DNA from: SIG440 sp045648205
GTDB lineage: Bacteria > Bacillota > Clostridia > Monoglobales > Monoglobaceae
Direction of reading: 5' to 3'
Length of the DNA stretch: 62,980 nucleotides
Assembly (NCBI GenBank): GCA_045648205.1
Contig: JAZRNM010000037.1
Location: 1 to 62,980 of the forward strand
The notes under the pieces: model-generated
Seen by the model: the letters and a program-made list of their open reading frames with translations, nothing else
What the model was told of the DNA's origin: nothing
Databases searched by the model: none
Program-made: the position numbers and the translations under genes
Shown: positions 7,356-16,341 of the stretch, piece by piece
Layout: each line of letters begins with the position of its first letter
Numbering within the stretch: position 1 is the first letter of the stretch

Positions 7356-9584
7356 TTGAAAAAACATCCTCGCAAAACCAATCCTTACAAAAAAATATTC
7401 ATAAAGGTTTTCTCCATCACCATAGGCGTGGGAGCTCTTTTGGGCATTCTGCTTATGTGTGGAGCTTTTTTTGGACTTTTTGGCGGAATTGGGGATATTG
7501 ATATTGACTCTATCATCAACAACAGTTCCACCCAGATTGTCTATATTGACAGCGAAGGAAACGAGCGACCACTGACCTCACTCTCGGCAGAACAAAACCG
7601 GATTTGGGTTGATCTTGACGACATTCCCGAAGACCTGAAGGATGCCATTGTGGCGATTGAAGATGAGCGTTTTTATTCTCACAGTGGCTTTGATCTGAAA
7701 CGAACCACCAAGGCATTCTTTGTATTTGTAAAAAACAAGCTAACCGGGCAACCCACCTCCTTTGGCGGAAGCACCATAACCCAGCAGCTTGTCAAAAACA
7801 TAACCCAGAACAAAGACCGCACTGCGGCACGAAAAATCCTTGAAATTTCCCGTGCGGTGAATCTTGAAAGGGAAATTTCAAAGGACAAAATTCTTGAACT
7901 CTATCTGAACTCAATATATCTGTCACAGGGCTGCAACGGGGTTCAATCTGCATCGCAGAAATTTTTCGGCAAGCCCGTAAGTGAGCTTAATCTTGCAGAA
8001 TGTGCCTCAATTGCAGGTATAACACAATATCCGTCACTTTATGACCCCCTTATAAATCCCGAAAACAACAAGGAAAAGCAAGAGGTCGTTCTGAAGAAAA
8101 TGCTTGAGCTTGAAAAAATCAGTCAGGAAGAATATGACGAAGCTGTTGCATTTGAACTAATCTTCACCGAATTTGACGAAAGCACCCTTGCGACCGGAAC
8201 AATCCATTCATACTTTGTGGACCAGATTGTTTATGATGTTATGGACGGTCTTATGGAAATGGGCTATTCTGAAAATATTGCAAACAAGATGATTTACTCA
8301 GGCGGACTCAAAATAGTTGCAACCATCGACCCGAAGGTTCAGGATGCAATGGAAAATGTATTTGAAAAAACAGAGAACTTCCCCAACTCAACCGGTGAAA
8401 ACCACGCCCAGTCAGCAATGGCTGTTATGGACCCATACACCGGTGAAATCAAGGGGTTGGTGGGCGGAATAGGCAAAAAACCCGGCAACCTGGTGCTCAA
8501 CCGTGCAACACAGACTCTTCGTCAGCCCGGCTCCACCATAAAGCCTATTGCAGTTTATGCTCCTGCCATTGAAAAGAATTTGATTAACCCTGCTGATATA
8601 TATGAGGATAAGGCAATCTCATACGGTGACTGGTCACCCCGAAATTATGACCACTCCTTCAGCGGCAATGTGTCGGTGAGAACAGCACTCAGACGCTCAC
8701 TGAACACCATTGCTGTCCAGGTTCTCGACGAAATGGGGCCTGAAGCCTCCTTCAACTTTGTGACCCGAAATCTTGGGGTTACTTCTCTTGTGAGAAGCGA
8801 GACGGGAAGTGACGGCAAGGTGTATTCGGACATTGGTCTTTCACAGCTGGCACTTGGCGGTGTTACCCACGGCATTTCAGTGCTTGAGCTGACAGCTGCA
8901 TACACACCGTTTGTCAATCGCGGAATTTACACCGAGCCATATTGTTTCACTTCCGTTACCGATTCAAACGGAAATGTTCTGCTCCAGAACGAACCCAAAC
9001 AGAAAATTGCTATGAGCGAAGAAACAGCGTACGTTATGTCAAGAATGCTGAAAGAGGTTGTCACCTCGGGAACAGGCGGCGGCGCTCAGCTTGGCTCAGG
9101 AATGTACACTGCAGGCAAAACAGGTACCACCTCTGACCACCACGACAGATGGTTCGTGGGCTACACCCCCCACTATGTTGGTGCTGTGTGGTTTGGCTAT
9201 GACACACCAAAAACCATTTCGGTATCGGGAAGCCCCTGGATAACCGCATGGCGGTCGGTTATGGCTGAAATCAACGCAGAAAAACCTCTGACAAACCCTT
9301 CTGTGCCTTCAGGCGTCAAATATGTTAATTACTGCGGTGAGACAGGTCTTCTCCCCGGTGAACATTGCGGTGACAACGAAACCGGATTCTGGTTTGTTTC
9401 GGGAAATATTCCAAAGGAAAAATGTACGTCAAAGCATCTTCCTGAGGGCGAAGAAGCCCCGACAGACGAAAATGGCGAAACAACCGAAGGAGAAACCACC
9501 ACAGACAGTCCCTCAGACGGTGACGGCGGAGCCGTTGACGAAGTTGTTCTGCCTGACTCAGCTTCCACACCAGAGGCCGCATAA
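7356..9584 (+). CDS. Class A penicillin-binding protein (transglycosylase/transpeptidase)
   Basis: A bifunctional peptidoglycan synthase of 742 residues. After a basic N-terminus and one membrane helix comes the GT51 glycosyltransferase domain, with EDERFYSHSGFD (catalytic Glu) and GGSTITQQLVKN. The transpeptidase domain follows, with RQPGSTIKP (active-site Ser and Lys), SLN in RRSLNTIAV, and KTGTT. The end is a low-complexity acidic, Thr/Ser-rich tail outside the cell. The TTG at 7356 has AAGGAGG 8 bases upstream, so it is a better start than the ATG at 7323, which lies before that site. It polymerises and cross-links glycan strands. The gene is divergent from the BofC-like gene. Confidence 0.93.
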   Translation: MKKHPRKTNPYKKIFIKVFSITIGVGALLGILLMCGAFFGLFGGIGDIDIDSIINNSSTQIVYIDSEGNERPLTSLSAEQNRIWVDLDDIPEDLKDAIVAIEDERFYSHSGFDLKRTTKAFFVFVKNKLTGQPTSFGGSTITQQLVKNITQNKDRTAARKILEISRAVNLEREISKDKILELYLNSIYLSQGCNGVQSASQKFFGKPVSELNLAECASIAGITQYPSLYDPLINPENNKEKQEVVLKKMLELEKISQEEYDEAVAFELIFTEFDESTLATGTIHSYFVDQIVYDVMDGLMEMGYSENIANKMIYSGGLKIVATIDPKVQDAMENVFEKTENFPNSTGENHAQSAMAVMDPYTGEIKGLVGGIGKKPGNLVLNRATQTLRQPGSTIKPIAVYAPAIEKNLINPADIYEDKAISYGDWSPRNYDHSFSGNVSVRTALRRSLNTIAVQVLDEMGPEASFNFVTRNLGVTSLVRSETGSDGKVYSDIGLSQLALGGVTHGISVLELTAAYTPFVNRGIYTEPYCFTSVTDSNGNVLLQNEPKQKIAMSEETAYVMSRMLKEVVTSGTGGGAQLGSGMYTAGKTGTTSDHHDRWFVGYTPHYVGAVWFGYDTPKTISVSGSPWITAWRSVMAEINAEKPLTNPSVPSGVKYVNYCGETGLLPGEHCGDNETGFWFVSGNIPKEKCTSKHLPEGEEAPTDENGETTEGETTTDSPSDGDGGAVDEVVLPDSASTPEAA

Positions 9585-9608
9585 AAAATATTATAAGGTG
9601 ATTTAACT

Positions 9609-11282
9609 ATGAAAGACAAACCAACTCTTGCCTGGTTGTTTTCACACTCAAAAAAACAACTGTGGGCTGTTGTTCTTCTTGCCATTTTCAGATGCTCTCT
9701 GACCATATTGGGTGTCGTCTTTGCACTGACCTCGCGCCACGTTATTGATGCCGCAGTTGCAAAAGACCTTCATGGTCTGACTTTTGCTGCCGCACAGCTT
9801 TTGGCCATTATTGCGGTGCAAATCGGAATTCGTCTGATTGGCAAAGCAATGGAAGCACATATCGGCGCCAGTATTCGCTTGACGCTTCGCAATGAAATCT
9901 TTCATTCCATTCTCAAAAAGGACTATTCGCTGTTGACCGCATATCACAGCGGTGACCTTCTCACAAGGCTTAACAATGATATAACAATTATCTCCAATGG
10001 GATTTTGTCACTTATCCCCGGGGTTCTTGCACTTTTTACGGGACTGATTTATGCTCTTTATTCACTGACCCGTCTGGACCTTAATTTTGCATTTATTTTT
10101 CTGTTTGGCGGAATTCTTCTTCTTATTATTATAAGTGCCTTTCGGAAAATTCTCAAAAGCACCCACAAACGCATTCAGGAAACCGAAGCGAAGGTTCGCT
10201 CCTTTTTCCAGGAGGCTCTGGGCAGTCTTCTAATGATTAAGGTATTCGGAATTGAAGATAAAATGTCGAGCCAGGCCAAGGTTCTTCAGGACGAGAATTT
10301 CAAAGCTCAGATGATTCGTCGCAATATATCTGTGGTTTCAAGTTCGGGTCTTGGTATGGTTTTCAGTCTTGGCTCCCTGTATGCTCTTGTCTGGAGCGCA
10401 TATCGACTTTTCCTTGGAACAATAACCTTCGGCACCCTCACTGCAATCATTCAGCTTGTAAATCAAATTCAGGCACCATTTGCAGGACTTTCAGGTGTTG
10501 TCCCTCAATATTATTCAATTCTCTCCTCTGCTGAACGTATCATAGAAATTGACAGTCTGCCCGACGAAAAAGAAGACTCCGAAGTGCTGGATGCCGTTTT
10601 GGCATATTCAAAGCTGAAAGACATCAGTTTCCGAGATATTTCATTCGGATACGGCAGAGATATAATTCTTGAAGATGCAAATCTGACTATTGAAAAAGGC
10701 GACTTTTCTGTTATTGCAGGCATATCGGGAATAGGGAAAAGCACTCTTATAAAACTGCTTTTGGGGGTTTTGCACCCCGAAAGCGGACAGATAATGCTGA
10801 ATTTCGCTGACAGAAGTCTTTTGGCAGGAAAGCATTCACGGCCGCTCTTTTCATATGTTCCTCAGGGAAATCTTCTGCTTTCAGGAACAATCCGTGATGC
10901 TGTCTCCATGGTTGGTGAAAACATATCTGACGAAAGGATTATGGAAGTTGCCCGGATAAGCTGTGCCGAAGACTTTATCAAAGCTTTACCCCAGGGTCTT
11001 GACACCTATATTGGCGAAAAAGGTGCGGGGCTTTCGGAAGGACAGATTCAAAGGCTTGCGGTTACCCGTGCTATTCTTTCAGATGCACCGATAATTCTCC
11101 TTGACGAAGCAACCTCAGCTCTTGATGAGGACACCGAAAAGCAGCTTCTTCAAAATCTGCGCGAGCTCGAAAACAAAACCTGTGTGATAATTTCCCACAA
11201 ACGCGCAGCATTTGAAATCTGCAACAAGCATATATATATTGAAAACAAAAAAATCCGTGTTGAAAACGGAAACTGCAATTAA
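9609..11282 (+). CDS. ABC exporter, fused permease and ATPase
   Basis: A 557-residue half transporter. Six hydrophobic segments fill residues 20-300, and the ATPase domain begins near 335. Walker A is GISGIGKSTL, the signature is LSEGQIQR (Gly of the usual LSGGQ replaced by Glu), and Walker B is IILLDEATSALDE, followed by the switch His in VIISHK. It probably works as a homodimer, because no second half-transporter lies nearby. Substrate unknown; the family exports lipids, peptides or drugs. It begins 24 bases after the PBP gene, behind AAGGTG, and may share its transcript. A hairpin shared with convergent murC follows. Confidence 0.88.
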   Translation: MKDKPTLAWLFSHSKKQLWAVVLLAIFRCSLTILGVVFALTSRHVIDAAVAKDLHGLTFAAAQLLAIIAVQIGIRLIGKAMEAHIGASIRLTLRNEIFHSILKKDYSLLTAYHSGDLLTRLNNDITIISNGILSLIPGVLALFTGLIYALYSLTRLDLNFAFIFLFGGILLLIIISAFRKILKSTHKRIQETEAKVRSFFQEALGSLLMIKVFGIEDKMSSQAKVLQDENFKAQMIRRNISVVSSSGLGMVFSLGSLYALVWSAYRLFLGTITFGTLTAIIQLVNQIQAPFAGLSGVVPQYYSILSSAERIIEIDSLPDEKEDSEVLDAVLAYSKLKDISFRDISFGYGRDIILEDANLTIEKGDFSVIAGISGIGKSTLIKLLLGVLHPESGQIMLNFADRSLLAGKHSRPLFSYVPQGNLLLSGTIRDAVSMVGENISDERIMEVARISCAEDFIKALPQGLDTYIGEKGAGLSEGQIQRLAVTRAILSDAPIILLDEATSALDEDTEKQLLQNLRELENKTCVIISHKRAAFEICNKHIYIENKKIRVENGNCN

Positions 11283-11289
11283 ATAAGAA

Positions 11290-11322
11290 ATGCCGTCTGC
11301 TAAACTGCAGACGGCACATTTT
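11290..11322. terminator. Shared terminator of the ABC exporter and murC
   Basis: Stem TGCCGTCTGC / GCAGACGGCA with a 6-base loop between convergent genes. T-run on the right, A-rich on the left, so it can act in both directions. Confidence 0.85.
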
Positions 11323-11330
11323 TTGAAATT

Positions 11331-12716
11331 TTATTTTTCAAGGATTAAATATCCCAGCTTATATATATCCCCGGCGCCCATAGTTATCACCACATCTCCG
11401 GGCTTTGCATTTTTCAGAATATGCTTCTTTATTGCATCAAAATCACTTTCGTAAAGTCCCTTTTCCATTCTCTCCACAATATCACGTGAATGTATGCTAT
11501 CATCAAAAGGCTCACGTGCCGGATAAATATCTGTCACAATTGTGGTATCCGCAAGGTCCAGCGCCTCGGCAAATTCACCGACAAATGCCTTTGTCCTCGA
11601 AAAAGTGTGGGGCTGAAAAATGCACCAGACATCACCGTGGGCAACTGATTTTGCAGCCTTGAGGCAACTTTCAATTTCTGTGGGATGGTGGGCATAATCG
11701 TCAATAATTCTGACGCCTTCCACCTCTCCCAAATCTTCAAATCTCCGCTTTGTTCCCACATAGCTTTCAAGACCTCTGCGGATTGTTTCAGCATCAATCC
11801 CCATTTCCCATGCTGCAGCAAAAGCCCCCAGAGCATTTCTCACATTGTGCTCACCGGGAACAAACAACGAAACTTTCGCCACCTTTTCACCATAAGCAAA
11901 AACATCAAACTCGGTTCTTCCATCCCGGCTTGTGTGAATGTTATTCCCATAAAAATCGTTATTTTTACTAATTATGCTATATTTGACCACTTTTTTTTGG
12001 CTGTTTCGCACAACGGTTTCGGTGTTTTTATCGTCAGAACAAACAATAATGCACCCATTGGGTGAATTTAGTCTTGTAAATTTTTGAAAAGCTGATATAA
12101 TATGATTGATATCTTTGAAATAATCCAGGTGGTCTTCTTCCACATTGGTTATAATCGAAAAATACGGACTGAAGTGCAAAAAGCTTTCCACGTATTCGCA
12201 GGCTTCAAAAACCAGGTAATCTTCTTTGCCTATCTTGTAATTGCCGCCTATTTGTGAAAGCTCTCCACCAACCAACACGGTGGGGTCAAAACCCGCTTCC
12301 ATAAGAACCAGCGACAACATTGATGTTGTGGTGGTTTTCCCGTGTGTTCCGGCAACTGCAACCGGGAACTTATATTTTTTCATCAATTGTCCCAGAAGCT
12401 CAGCTCGTTCCATCACCGGAATCCCAAGTGACCTTGCCTTAACAAGTTCGGGGTTGTCCTTTGGAATCGCAGCAGTATAACACACAAGGTCCGGATCTTT
12501 CACTGCATCGGCACTGTGCCCGATAGAAACGGGTATCCCGTCAGCGATCAGACTTTTGACAATTTTGGTTTCTGTTCGGTCTGAGCCGGAAACAATATAT
12601 CCAAAGTTTTTCAGCATATGAGCAAGAGCGCTCATACTTATTCCTCCAATTCCGACCATATGTATATGTGCACCTTCAGGCAAGGCGGAAAGCTGGATAT
12701 TTTTCAAATTTCTCAT
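11331..12716 (-). CDS. murC: UDP-N-acetylmuramate--L-alanine ligase
   Basis: A 461-residue Mur ligase. HMVGIGGISMSALAHML near residue 20 is the nucleotide-sugar binding Rossmann start, VAGTHGKTTTTSML near residue 115 is the ATP P-loop of Mur ligases, and IDDYAHHPTEI near residue 340 is the C-terminal signature typical of MurC. It adds the first L-alanine to UDP-MurNAc in the cytoplasm, using ATP. AAGGAG stands close to its ATG. It is transcribed alone, convergent to the ABC exporter and divergent from spoVG. Length and motifs are normal. Confidence 0.97.
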   Translation of the reverse strand: MRNLKNIQLSALPEGAHIHMVGIGGISMSALAHMLKNFGYIVSGSDRTETKIVKSLIADGIPVSIGHSADAVKDPDLVCYTAAIPKDNPELVKARSLGIPVMERAELLGQLMKKYKFPVAVAGTHGKTTTTSMLSLVLMEAGFDPTVLVGGELSQIGGNYKIGKEDYLVFEACEYVESFLHFSPYFSIITNVEEDHLDYFKDINHIISAFQKFTRLNSPNGCIIVCSDDKNTETVVRNSQKKVVKYSIISKNNDFYGNNIHTSRDGRTEFDVFAYGEKVAKVSLFVPGEHNVRNALGAFAAAWEMGIDAETIRRGLESYVGTKRRFEDLGEVEGVRIIDDYAHHPTEIESCLKAAKSVAHGDVWCIFQPHTFSRTKAFVGEFAEALDLADTTIVTDIYPAREPFDDSIHSRDIVERMEKGLYESDFDAIKKHILKNAKPGDVVITMGAGDIYKLGYLILEK

Positions 12717-12759
12717 CTCCTTAAAAGGGTTTTGTTTCGCATCAAGGTTTTACAGTAAT

Positions 12760-12788
12760 ATTTTAACACAATTTGAAAAATTTATCAA
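12760..12788 (-). promoter_or_regulatory. Promoter of murC
   Basis: On the minus strand TTGATA, 17 bases, TAAAAT, about 45 bases before the murC start. Confidence 0.6.
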
Positions 12789-12874
12789 TATGGGTATTAT
12801 ATTATTATTTGAAAATTTTTATACGCAAAAAATTAACTTTATTATACACAAATCAGAAAAGGTGGGTGCATTTT

Positions 12875-13150
12875 ATGCAAATCACAGACATTAAGGTGAG
12901 GAAAATTAATGCTGAAGGCAGAATGAAAGCAGTTGTTTCTGTTACATTCGACGATGCTTTTGTAGTGCACGACATCAAGGTTATTGCAGGTCAGGAAAAA
13001 CTATTTATTGCTATGCCCAGCAGAAAGACTCCAGATGGCGAATTCAAGGATATCGCACATCCCATTAATGCTGAAATGAGAGAGCTTCTTCAGGAAGTGA
13101 TTCTGGCTAAGTACGAGGAATCATTGTCTGAATATTCAGTTGAAGAATAA
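12875..13150 (+). CDS. spoVG: SpoVG RNA/DNA-binding regulator
   Basis: A 91-residue SpoVG protein: MQITDIKVRKINAEGRMKA, VTFDDAFVVHDIKVI and FIAMPSRKTPDGEFKDIAHP cover the whole conserved family fold. SpoVG is a small nucleic-acid-binding regulator, first known for spore cortex and septation effects and present in many Bacillota. The ATG at 12875 follows AAAGGTGGG; the longer open frame upstream is AT-rich leader sequence. It is a single gene, divergent from murC, with its own terminator. The leader of about 90 bases shows no sigma-H box that I can defend. Confidence 0.95.
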   Translation: MQITDIKVRKINAEGRMKAVVSVTFDDAFVVHDIKVIAGQEKLFIAMPSRKTPDGEFKDIAHPINAEMRELLQEVILAKYEESLSEYSVEE

Positions 13151-13174
13151 TTTTTCTTACAATTTTTTCTCATA

Positions 13175-13228
13175 CAAAAAAGCGATACAGCTTCGTCAAC
13201 ACCAGGCGAATCCGTATTGCTTTTTTTG
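13175..13228 (+). terminator. Terminator of spoVG
   Basis: Stem AAAAAAGCGATAC / GTATTGCTTTTTT (one G-U pair) with a 25-base loop and a 7-T run. The A- and T-runs allow action in both directions. Confidence 0.75.
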
Positions 13229-13407
13229 TTTTTTGTTCAAAAATATATGAAGATTGTTTTTCCGTTTTAAAAGCGAAACTATGAATTATGGAAATTTAGC
13301 ACTATTTTTTTGCAAATAGAAGGATTTTTCGAATTTGTGTCGAAGTATAAAGCAAATAACTTTTTTGGCATCAAGCTAAAAAGAGCAAAAAATGAGGAAT
13401 GAGAGCT

Positions 13408-15957
13408 ATGGCTAATGAAAAACACGAGGAATTGTTTGACGCTTCCAAGCTGAACATAATTCCTGTAGAAATCGAAAAGGAAATGCGAAAGTCATACATT
13501 GAGTATGCAATGTCGGTTATTGTAGGGCGTGCCCTTCCTGACGTGCGTGACGGCTTGAAGCCCGTTCATCGCCGCATACTTTATGCAATGTATGAGGACA
13601 ACCTCACCCCCGAAAAGGAATACCGCAAGAGTGCCACCACCGTCGGTAATGTTCTTGGTAGATACCATCCACACGGTGACGCATCTGTTTATGATGCAAT
13701 GGTTCGAATGGCTCAGGACTTCTCAATGAGATATCCCACAGTTGACGGACACGGAAACTTCGGTTCGGTTGACGGTGACCCCCCTGCAGCTTATCGTTAC
13801 ACAGAGGCAAGAATGTCAAAAATGGCGATGCGGATGCTCACAGACATCGAAAAAGAGACTGTTGACTTTATGCCCAACTTTGATGAAAGCCGCAAGGAAC
13901 CCATTGTTCTTCCGTCACGTTTTCCACATCTGTTGGTCAACGGCTCTGACGGCATTGCGGTTGGTATGGCAACAAAAATTCCGCCTCACAATCTCACCGA
14001 GATTATAAATGGAATTATTGCCGTAATCGACAATCCCGAAATCACCATTGATGAGCTGATGGAATATATCCCCGGGCCCGACTTCCCCACGGGAGCACAG
14101 ATTATGGGCACAAGCGGAATCCGTTCAGCTTATCACACAGGAAGAGGCAAGCTCCGTCTCCGTGCAAAAGCGGAAATTGAGGAGCACGGCGAAGGCAGAC
14201 AGAGAATTGTTTTCACCGAAATTCCATATATGGTCAACAAATCAAGGCTTATTGAAAATATTGCAAAACTGGTTCACGAAAAACGTCTTGAAGGGATTTC
14301 CGACCTCCGTGACGAATCAGACCGTGACGGTATGCGAATTGTGGTGGAAATCAAGCGTGATGCCAATGCCACCATTGTTCTCAATCAGCTTTACAAATTC
14401 ACTCAGCTTGAGGACACCTTCAGCATAATTATGCTGGCTCTTGTTAACAGAGTTGAACCAAAGGTTCTCAATCTCAGAGAAATCCTTGATGAATATATCG
14501 AATTCCAGAAGGAAGTCATTGTCAGAAGATGCAAATTTGACAAAAAGAAAGCTGAGGCAAGAGCACATATTCTTGAAGGTCTCAGAATTGCTCTTGATAA
14601 TATTGATGAAATAATCAGCATAATCCGAAACAGCTACAATGATGCAAAACCAAATTTGATGGAGCGCTTTGACTTTTCGGATGTTCAGGCGCAGGCAATT
14701 CTTGATATGCGTCTTGCACGTCTCCAGGGCTTGGAGCGTGAGAAGATTGACACCGAATATGACGAGATTATGGCATTCATAAAAGAAATGGAAGAAATTC
14801 TTGCCAGCGAGCAGAGAGTTCTTGATGTTATTAAAAAGGAAATTTCTGAAATCCGTGACAAGTTTGGTGACGAAAGACGCACAAGCATAGAACCTGTTGC
14901 AGACGACATTGACCTTGAAGACCTGATTGAGGAAGAAGACAACGTTATCACAATGACCAAGCAGGGTTACATCAAGCGTCTTGCAGTTGACACCTATCGC
15001 AGTCAGAAACGCGGCGGAAAGGGCATAATCGGTATGCAAACCAAAGAAGAGGACTTCGTGAACACAATGTTCGTTGCCTCAACCCATGCATATATTCTCT
15101 TCTTCACCAACACAGGAAGAATGTACCGCATCAAAGCATATGAAATTCCCGAAGCAGGCCGTCAGGCAAAGGGCACAGCAATTGTGAACCTGCTCCAGCT
15201 TGAACCGGGAGAAAAGATTTCTGCAATGATTCCTGTCCGTGAATACATCGAGGGTGAATATCTTGTGATGGCAACCCGCAACGGTGTCATCAAAAAGACC
15301 GATATTATGGAATATGAAAACGCACCCAAAGGCGGAAAAATTGCAATCAATCTTGATGAGGGTGATGAACTTATCAATGTAAAGAAAACTGATGGCAATT
15401 CTCACATATTCATCGGAACAAGAATGGGCAAGATGATTCGTTTCGAAGAAAACGATGTCAGAACCCTGGGCAGAGTTTCCCGTGGCGTCCGCGGAATTAT
15501 GCTGAAGGACGACGACTTTGTTGTGGGAATGGACATTATGCGCGAAAACTCAAGAGTTCTGGTTATCAGTGAAAACGGATACGGCAAAAAGACCGAGCTT
15601 GATGAATACAAGGTTCAGGCAAGAGGCGGTCAGGGAACCACAACCTACAAAATTTCTGATGACACCGGTGCAGTTTCCGGCTTTGGTCTTGTAACCGATG
15701 AGGATGACGTTATCATCATCACCTCAGAAGGCATAATCATCCGAATTGACACCGCAGACATCAACACTCTGAAGCGCGTAACCAAGGGTGTTCGCCTTAT
15801 GAGACTGGGTGATGGTGTCAAAATCGTCTCCGCTGCCGCAGTTGCTCATGAGGATGATTCAGCAGACGAAACCCTGCCTGAAAATTCAGAACCAACCACC
15901 GCCGAAGCTGTGGACAACACAGAAAAACCTGTTGATAACTCTGTGGATAATGTGTAA
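13408..15957 (+). CDS. gyrA: DNA gyrase subunit A
   Basis: An 849-residue gyrase A subunit, which cuts and rejoins DNA during negative supercoiling. The catalytic tyrosine is Tyr131 in AAYRYTEARM; the quinolone region is HPHGDASVYD, with Ala92 where E. coli has Ser83 and Asp96 where it has Asp87. The C-terminal beta-pinwheel repeats carry the GyrA-box QKRGGKGIIG near residue 535. The last 40 residues are an acidic tail ending in a VDN repeat. GAGGAA precedes the ATG at 13408. Unlike in Bacillus it is not next to gyrB, which lies 15 kb away on the other strand. Confidence 0.98.
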   Translation: MANEKHEELFDASKLNIIPVEIEKEMRKSYIEYAMSVIVGRALPDVRDGLKPVHRRILYAMYEDNLTPEKEYRKSATTVGNVLGRYHPHGDASVYDAMVRMAQDFSMRYPTVDGHGNFGSVDGDPPAAYRYTEARMSKMAMRMLTDIEKETVDFMPNFDESRKEPIVLPSRFPHLLVNGSDGIAVGMATKIPPHNLTEIINGIIAVIDNPEITIDELMEYIPGPDFPTGAQIMGTSGIRSAYHTGRGKLRLRAKAEIEEHGEGRQRIVFTEIPYMVNKSRLIENIAKLVHEKRLEGISDLRDESDRDGMRIVVEIKRDANATIVLNQLYKFTQLEDTFSIIMLALVNRVEPKVLNLREILDEYIEFQKEVIVRRCKFDKKKAEARAHILEGLRIALDNIDEIISIIRNSYNDAKPNLMERFDFSDVQAQAILDMRLARLQGLEREKIDTEYDEIMAFIKEMEEILASEQRVLDVIKKEISEIRDKFGDERRTSIEPVADDIDLEDLIEEEDNVITMTKQGYIKRLAVDTYRSQKRGGKGIIGMQTKEEDFVNTMFVASTHAYILFFTNTGRMYRIKAYEIPEAGRQAKGTAIVNLLQLEPGEKISAMIPVREYIEGEYLVMATRNGVIKKTDIMEYENAPKGGKIAINLDEGDELINVKKTDGNSHIFIGTRMGKMIRFEENDVRTLGRVSRGVRGIMLKDDDFVVGMDIMRENSRVLVISENGYGKKTELDEYKVQARGGQGTTTYKISDDTGAVSGFGLVTDEDDVIIITSEGIIIRIDTADINTLKRVTKGVRLMRLGDGVKIVSAAAVAHEDDSADETLPENSEPTTAEAVDNTEKPVDNSVDNV

Positions 15958-15994
15958 AACCCACTTGTTTTGGGACAACTTATTCTGTGGATAA
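15909..15994 (+). promoter_or_regulatory. Cluster of four DnaA-box-like sites at the gyrA 3' end
   Basis: Two exact DnaA boxes, TGTGGATAA at 15942-15950 and 15986-15994, and two one-mismatch forms, TGTGGACAA at 15909-15917 and TGTTGATAA at 15930-15938, all in one orientation within 86 bases. The first three lie inside the gyrA tail codons. Binding by DnaA is inferred, not shown. Confidence 0.5.
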
Positions 15995-15998
15995 CTTT

Positions 15999-16040
15999 AA
16001 ACGACAAATTCTCCTGAGGGAATTTGTCGTTTTGTTTATT
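15999..16040 (+). terminator. Terminator of gyrA
   Basis: Stem AAACGACAAATT / AATTTGTCGTTT with a 10-base loop and T-rich 3' side. The stem core resembles, but is not clearly part of, the AAACGAC repeat at 18955 and 58189. Confidence 0.8.
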
Positions 16041-16341
16041 TTCATATGATTTTTTCTCATTTTTGCCTCGTCTGTGCAATTTAGTGAAAAATCAGCATTA
16101 TGCAAAATGAATTTTGGTTAATGAGTACAAAACCCGAATCTTTGGAGTCAAAGCCCCGAAAAGCCCATGAAATCAAGGGTTTCAGCGCATCCAAATTTTA
16201 GGTTGTGCAATATGAACGAAATAGATTTTTTAAATTTGTGCAAATAACCCCTAACAATTTGAAAAAAATTGTGCTACAATTAAGCTAATATAAAAGGGTT
16301 ATATATATTTTGATTTATAACTATTTAGGAGGTTTTTATAA
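16041..16341. other. Non-coding stretch before the ABC ATPase gene
   Basis: About 300 bases without an open frame worth calling. It holds a plausible AT-rich leader and the AGGAGG ribosome site before 16342; TACAAT at 16275-16280 could be a -10 box, but no convincing -35 element stands 16-18 bases before it. I see no riboswitch or repeat. Confidence 0.5.

Noticed and set aside
14317..15039. Antisense reading frame of 240 codons opposite gyrA
   Set aside because: The gyrA frame is unbroken with all motifs; the opposite frame has shadow-like composition.
15999..16032. A third member of the AAACGAC repeat family after gyrA
   Set aside because: Only the hairpin core is similar; the middle and third-core blocks that define copies A and B are absent, so it is treated as an ordinary terminator.
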